Shown in pieces: positions 57,328-64,000 of a stretch of DNA of 64,000 nucleotides. Position numbers and translations under genes: made by a program. The notes under the pieces were generated by a model. The model was not told the DNA's origin. It saw nothing but the letters and a program-made list of their open reading frames with translations, and searched no databases. The stretch's first letter is position 1. Each line of letters starts with the position of its first letter. The DNA is from Botrytis cinerea B05.10 (lineage: Eukaryota; Ascomycota; Leotiomycetes; Helotiales; Sclerotiniaceae), in contig NC_037314.1 in the NCBI RefSeq assembly GCF_000143535.2, forward strand, positions 744,001 to 808,000. Direction: 5' to 3'.

Positions 57328-60000
57328 TCTGTCTGTACATACCACTAATCAATTCCCATTTTCGACCCCTCCTCAAAACTTCTCAATTTTTTCAGAATCT
57401 TCTCTCCAGTTCCTTGGCGCGCCACAGAAGCTACACATTGTACAATCCTTCTATTATCGCCCAGAAATGATAACAAATAATCGTGTAGACAAATGATATT
57501 CATAGAATATAATCGATCCAATGTCTTTCTCCTGTAGTTACATTTCATCTTTCGTCGTGCATAAAGATGCGCAGTGCATCGACTCAGCAACCAAAGGATA
57601 CACAGGTCCACATATCCAAGTATGCAAAGTGCCTTCCGAAACACACCTAGATCTCCCACTTCCTTAGCCACACCACCTTTCTCATAAAAAGTTGATATGA
57701 CAAGAATATCCCGAGTCGAATTAAAGACATTCCGAAGAGTGGTAGTAAAAATATTACATCGAAATCTCAGATAATCGATTTACCCCTCCATCCTGTCCAC
57801 ACGCAATGAATTCGCAATCATGACCCGTGCATAAAATGGCATGACTCCCTGAGACGAAACGAAACAGATCAAAGCGGACGCGACGGCTATGCACAGGTAC
57901 CTACCTACCTGTCGATGACATCTTCTGCATCGAATCTCCCGTCCTCCCAAGCCGCTCCACTCGTCCAAGCGTTCATGTGAAAAATCTAAAATAAAGAAAA
58001 AGTATATGTAGAAGGCCCCTGGCTGCATAACTTGTACTTCCCCATCATCCAATACTTTTCGAGCAATGATGTTGAGGGCTTCTCCTGTCTTGAACGCGGG
58101 CCGGTAGTGAATTTCCAGGTCTGGGGGAAAGGGGAGATGGGAGGTTTACGGCCGGCTCTTGCGGTAAGTTGAGTTCTATCATGCCTTTTTTGTCCCGGTC
58201 TTTGGTGGTGGGAGGAGGAAGCTAGACGCTGGATGTACGATGTAAGATGTGTGTTACCATGACCAGTGGATGAGATTGTCTTCCCCTGAGATATTGGAAA
58301 ATCTTGGATGCCTAACGGATGGAACCGTTTTGGTTCGTTTGTCTTTCTTTCTTGTGTTTTGTGGCCGTGAAATACGGATTGCTCTAGTTTCTAGACAAAT
58401 TTCGGCCTGGAACATTCCCGAATCCTGGAAGTGGTATAAAGAGAAAAAGAAGAAGAGAGGAATGCATCTTTGGTTTGCGGATGCGCTTGTGTTTGATATG
58501 TAAGAATGTTGTATGTGGAATACATACATCTCATTCTCAATGATCCATTATCATTCATATGAATCTTGATACTCGTAGAAAAAATGAAAGTCCCTTATCC
58601 TGCGAGTAAATTTCCAGTGAAAAAGTGACATCCTTCCCGAAATGCACCACACTATTCATAGGGAGAACGCCTTCCCATCCCATCCCATTCCTTGCCTGAT
58701 CTGTCCTTCTTAATAATTTCCCAATCCTCCATCCGTTGCTGGATATGTACTGTATAAAAAAGATGTCCTACTCCATACCCGTACCCGTACCCATACCCAT
58801 TCCCATAACATAAGCCATCCAGTTCCCTTGCTCCATTCCAGTGTTATTCTTTGCATTGCCCAAAAATCCTTGTGTTGGAATCATTTATGTCCAGCATACT
58901 ATACAAACATGTGGTAAAGTAAGAAGTATGCCAGGCCGGTGATGATTCAGAAAAGTCTTCGCCTCCTTCGTCCTGGTTCCGATTGATCCGATGACGTTCT
59001 TCTTCTTTTATTTCTTTCAGTTCTTTTGGTGCTTTTCGTTTGTTCCCTATGTCGTTCCCAGGTTTCGTCGTCATACATAACAGATGGATGAGCACAAGTC
59101 CCGAGTATGAGCGAGTCGATTATTCATCATAGGTGAAGGCGAGCCGTCTTTTTGGTGATTCGAGAATACCATTCTGGCATCTCTCCCACGTGTTTACAGT
59201 CTCCTAATGACTTGTTAGCAAGTGTCGGATATATCATACTATTGCGTGTTCGGTCCGAACGGTCTAGACTCGACGGAAGTGAAGGAGGGGTTCTACTAAC
59301 CGCACATTTCCGATTCACCTAACCTATAAAAATCCACAATTAGTACATCTGATTCGGGAAAAATTGGTACACGGTATATGTTGAAAGAGCTGAAATGCAA
59401 GTACCTAAACTCGACGGCCACAACATTGGGTGGGCACCGGCGATGTGTCGTCTCATAATTGATACACCATGCCCGCACTGTATACCGAACGTGACCTATA
59501 AATCAAATAGAAACCGTTAGTCTAATTCGTCAATACGTAAGTAAATACGTAAATAGATCACAAATAGATTTCCAACAATGAAATAAAAAAGGACCACTAA
59601 CCACATCGAAACTCAACCTGAGTATAATCGCACATTTCCAACGTTTAGAGAGTGAAAGTGCTATGAGGCGAGGGGGTAGTTGAAAGATTTATCTCAGCCT
59701 CGGACCGGGATATGTCTTTTCTCTTATCTTATATTGTGAGCCGAAGTAAGAGAGAAAACGAATGTCGGAAAAGTTCAGGGTGTGTGAGGTTCTCTTTAAT
59801 TGAAGGGATAAAGTGTAAAAGTAGAAGTCGGTCTTGTTTGTTATGTAGTTATGGTTGTGGGGATTGGGTAGAGGAGGGGAAGTAGTTGGGTTGAAGTAGA
59901 AGAAAGTCTGATGTTCCTTTTTTTTTTCTTCTTTCGAGAAAAGTTTCGAGGTCAAGATCGAGAACGATGAGCGACTACATATGTACAAAAAGCTCACCAG

Positions 60001-63000
60001 AACATGCACCCCTCGATCTAAGGTTCCACCCGGTTGATTCGGTCCATTTAGGATCAAAAGATTCACGGTGTGGTCCTCCGGGGTAGATTCGATATTGTAG
60101 GATACCTAGGTACATCTTTCATGTTATAATGAATTTTTAGCTTTTTCTTCCCATTTGAACCTTAACTCGATCGAGTATAATTCTGGAAAAGCCTCATTTT
60201 TTTATTTCTAAAATGACGGTTAATTAATCGAAATTGACAAGGTAATACAAGTGGCTTTTCAACTTTTTCAAGAATTTCAAAAGAGTAGAACAAGGTTTGA
60301 GAACAATTAGCAGAGTGTAGGTTTGCAGGGGACGAGCGAATGCCGGGACGACAAACAGATTTCAGGGGGTAGAAGAGTCAACTGAATGAAAGAACAAGGT
60401 CAACTTACTGGTCAAATCCTCTAGTAGACCATTCTAGCGATTTTCACAACACGTGGAATCCTTAACTATTAATTAACTAACAGCGGCATGGATTTGCGGT
60501 GCTAACCGAACAATGCTAAAAGTGCTTTTGAGAATCCTCTTTGGCTTTGTCTCAGAATAGTAAGTGGATATCTCATTTGGCATCAAGGGCTTCAGGGCCC
60601 ATTTCAGAGATTTTCGGTGACAGATTCTGCAAGCGCCGAGCACCTGTTACAAAAATTATAAAACAGTGTTGAAAAATGGCAAGTGAACGTTGAAAGACGG
60701 GGTCAGTAGAATTCAAAGTCGCTTGCTTGGCCAGTCGAAGTGGATATTATAGCAAACAACTAATCTAATCTTCAAGCGCCTTCGGGGTAATCCAACCGAA
60801 ATAAAAGCATTGTGATGAGCAAAAATCTCAAGGCAGGAGTCAAGAATCTTCTAAAAGACAAATATAGCCTAAGATTTGTTCTGGATATTGTTGCGAAAAT
60901 TGTGTCAACTACTATCTCAAAAAGCAACCAAATAAGCCCTTTAGAGTTATGATACTCAGAAGTTCCAGCTCAGTAGTTTGACGGCATTCAAGTTAGAAAA
61001 TTGCTGTTTTCAAGAAAGTGTCGCAAGGGTATGAAGCGCTATCATAACTGGCGTGATGAATGACTTGCGAAGTGAGTTGCCAAATTGCTAGGGGGGTGTG
61101 GAGGATATGTCGGACCATTACCACGTTGCTGGGTCTTTAGAGTTTAGTCCGCGTGAAAGGGTCGGGCTTCTAAACCCAGAGACACAACCAAATGAGGGTT
61201 CCAGCGAGGGAATCAGCCATAATCTCGTTTCTGAGAAGATGATGACAATTCACACCTTCGCATCGCTATCACCGACGTGCGTGAGGAACGTGCCCGACGA
61301 AGAACATCATCCTGCTCAGGTAGAAAGTCCAAGTTAGCTTGGGAGTCTGAGCAGCGGCACAGTTTTGACGTAGCCAAGTATTTTCCTGTCGGTAGTTAGA
61401 TGCTGATCGTAGATCAAATGCTCATAATACTACAAGTTGGTCAAGTGCTTACATGTTTCCGTAGCGTTGCATGCCCTACTAGACTTGCTGAAAAGGATCT
61501 TCCATTGAAGACACAACTACGAATTCACAGAGGTGTTGAGGTCAGGCACTGATGGAACTTGGAAGCCGATCAGCGCATTGCTCCACCGCTTTATTGTAGC
61601 GGCATCAAGCTAAGGAAATTAGCGTCACGGGTATCCTTTTTCTCATTTCTGTCCAGCCGTCATCGAAACCTCATAGGGCATATAGAAGATTCTATTGTTC
61701 CATGGGAGGGTCCAGCATTGTTTGTAGATTATGTATGCTTCGTATTCCTTTTTTTACACATTGAAATCGAAATATTGGCGAAAATCATATGCCGTCTCCG
61801 ACGGCATAGTTTTGAACTCGGAGCATTTTATAAAGCTGCAAGGGGTGATTCGAGCTAGAAGACTCAGAGTGGGGATGTTTGCTATACGGTATCGCCGGTA
61901 TGGCAGTAATCATACCTCAAAAATGCGAATGAGCTAGGACAGACCAGCTAGAACACAAATTAACACACTATACTTCGTCAGCTAGGTAGATTTTGAGTTT
62001 CCTTGGAAGCAATTTTAGCTGAGTTGACCTCATCCAAAAATGAATAGCTATCGGTTAACCTTATCATACACGCAGCTTAATGCCTAAGTTGGCATCCCCA
62101 TCCCTTAACCAGCTACAAACCCTAAAGTCATTGAGCCTGAACCCTACTAGTAAACGAACCTTATGACAGCGGAGTCCGACTTTCGGGTTTCATTTTGATC
62201 CCGATTCAAAAAGGACCACCGTGGCATTGGTATCACAATCTACCGCCGATGTTACACAAACAATACAATCAAATGAACTCGGGCATTCCATGAAGCTTGA
62301 ACCATGTGGTTGTTAAGATTTGGGTTTGACTGGAGTTTTCCCACTCCTTGAATTTTACAATTCGCCCTGCACTGTACTGTACCAGAAACCAAACTCTGAT
62401 CACAGACACGACCGAGTACAGACACGTCAGACACTCAAAGGGATGGCAAAAAGAGGAGTTCCACTTCTCTGGTCCTATTATCAATAGGAAAGGGAACTTT
62501 CCTAACAATGCCTTTGCAGCACATGAAACAGAGCCAATAATTACCATATTTCTTGAAAAGCTCAGAGATGAGCCGTTGATCTGGCGAAGACGCGTCTGTC
62601 AAAACCCCTCCAGAAATGAACCACCGACTCGCACTCAGTACCAATATTTTGCATGCAATACGAGGGATCGGTGTGGGGATCATAGTCAATTACACGGCAG
62701 AGACCTTCAACAAGATTAACGAAGGATAACCTGCGCTCGACTACCGCGCTAGGTGGAGCGACAAAACCTGATTGCCGCCATCTTAATATAAAATTTCTTC
62801 GGAGATTAGAATGTGGCAATTCTCTCAAGGAATGACATGTCATCGAGAAGCACCTGCCTGAAAATCTGATGATGTTGTTCTAGCCCTTAGACGCTTCGGT
62901 TTTAGGCGCTGAGTATGCAGGCAGAATTGAACACATGAGCAACCTCGTGGGGAATAGTCGCGCTCTATCGAGAAGAGACGACGAGACAACAATACAATAC

Positions 63001-63512
63001 GGAATTCGGAGAGTAGCACGAAATCCGAAGGATCAATAGGATTGATCGATGCTATCATCTTTACACTGTAAAGCCTCGCCACATCTCTAGAGTAAGTAAA
63101 TCATTGTCTCCACAGTTGTTGCACAGAGTTGAAAATGGCAAAATAGTTCTTGAATTTGGTATTTGAGATTTGGAAGTTAGAACTCTGTCATCTTCTCTCA
63201 GTTTGATCAATGCCACGGTCCTTTTCTTATGTCCATGGATAATATCAGCTCAACCGGGTTGGATAGAATGAGAATTGTACGATATTCTTGAGGTTATTCC
63301 AATATTGATGTTAATGATCTTGGCTGGCGTCCTGTTTGCTACTGTTGCTATTTTTGCACACAAAGCACCTTGTAGGTATACTGGCCGCCAGTCCGTGGTG
63401 AATCAATTCAGTAATCACTAGAAGATATAAAAAGAAACTTTCTTCAAACCAAACTACAAACTACATCAACGTTCAGCTCCGATAACAATACGCTCCAACC
63501 CACCAAAGGCCA
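60001..63512. other. A/T-rich spacer with weak ORF fragments
   Basis: No firm gene. A plus-strand frame at 61098-61337 (79 codons, in-frame ATG at 61110) reads MSDHYHVAGSLEFSPRERV and meets a GTAGAA donor-like site after HHPAQ, but I could not extend it. Frames at 62348-62719 (plus) and 62562-62843 (minus) overlap each other, so at most one could be real. I see no transposase, reverse transcriptase or terminal repeat. Confidence 0.4.
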
Positions 63513-64000
63513 ATGGCCACGCAATACAAGGATCCCGAGTCAGTAACTAATTTGTAACTTTTTCATAGGGTTACACCATATCCACCACGCAATATTCATT
63601 TCTGTCTCACACAGCCTTGCATTTAATATCTTGGCATCCAGCTGTGTGGTAAAATAATACTTGTCTACATACGTACTCGGTAAGGGTTCAGCCCCACAGC
63701 CCCCTTTTGTTACTTGATTATGATTCGGGACTTTTCCTCACTCAAATCATCTTGCTTGTTTGCCCCTCTTCCTTCGTGATCTCCTGCACCCCGCAGAACT
63801 AACCATTTTGTAATGGCGATGACCTTGTCTCGTCACTGCATGCAGTCTGTACATTACACACATAGATATATGCGAGTAGACACATGACTACTGTAAGACA
63901 AGAATCCAGCAATGTCTTCTTATCTAAACTCTAATTAGACACCAAAAGTCTAATTGTAGTCGCCGACGTAATTGTATCAAGAAAAGCATTTCTGGGATTC
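63513..64000 (+). CDS. Possible first exon of a gene running off the right edge
   Basis: A TATA-like ATATAAAAAG at about 63425-63434 is followed by a C/A-rich leader without G-runs and an ATG at 63513 in good context (GGCCAATGGCC). It encodes MATQYKDPE before a GTCAGT donor-like site at 63538. An intron to the CACAG near 63615 would give a short second exon with a stop at about 63652 unless spliced again at GTAAAA. The protein is too short to recognise. Called only because promoter, leader and start context agree. Confidence 0.22.

Larger units (their letters stand above)
54001..60000. other. Gene-free region with polypyrimidine tracts
   Basis: No supported gene in about 6 kb. Segments near 54700-55050 and 56560-57200 are C/T- or C/A-rich on the plus strand, as in 5' leaders of this group, but no long frame follows them. 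Repeats at 57071-57136 and 57285-57327. Short frames of 60-125 codons lack motifs and signal peptides. Confidence 0.55.

Noticed and set aside
61098..61337. 79-codon frame with protein-like composition and a following donor-like site
   Set aside because: Could not be extended through a second exon; kept only as a remark in the spacer entry.

Overview
The window is nuclear DNA of a filamentous ascomycete. The genes carry short introns (mostly 47-120 nt) with GTRNGT-like donors, CTAAC/CTGAC branch sites and YAG acceptors. The protein set is typical of Pezizomycotina: UstYa/DUF3328 proteins, Zn2Cys6 factor, RTA1, Pac1/NudF, Yen1/Gen1, Alp14/Stu2. Moderate A+T, long A/T-rich spacers and the protein style fit Leotiomycetes such as Botrytis or Sclerotinia; that genus-level placement is inference.

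Layout. 1-13.3 kb is an accessory, secondary-metabolism-like region: a membrane acyltransferase cut by the left edge, four UstYa-type (DUF3328) genes within 8.4 kb, a GNAT acetyltransferase, a sucrose-type sugar transporter and an AIF/FSP1-like FAD oxidoreductase. 13.3-18.2 kb holds an orphan basic protein and a cysteine-rich, knottin-like secreted-protein locus with disturbed reading frames. 18.8-24.1 kb holds a Zn2Cys6 regulator divergent from an RTA1-like transporter across a repeat-rich promoter, then an alpha/beta hydrolase. 24.1-26.7 kb is a C/A-rich low-complexity spacer with an intron-containing tRNA-Val(AAC). 26.7-34.9 kb has a large multi-pass membrane protein and an F-box protein.

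35.6-50.4 kb is a conserved housekeeping block: an Arp10-like actin-related protein, a Gen1/Yen1 Holliday-junction nuclease, a type II membrane glycosyltransferase-like protein, the LIS1 homologue Pac1/NudF and the XMAP215/Dis1/Stu2 microtubule polymerase. Three of these five act on microtubules or the dynein/dynactin motor. 50.4-63.5 kb is a ~13 kb stretch with no gene I can support, rich in microsatellites and strand-biased tracts. A possible new gene starts near 63.5 kb.

Exon models were built by eye from reading frame, splice signals and family motifs. Most were checked for exact codon bookkeeping, but none has transcript support here.
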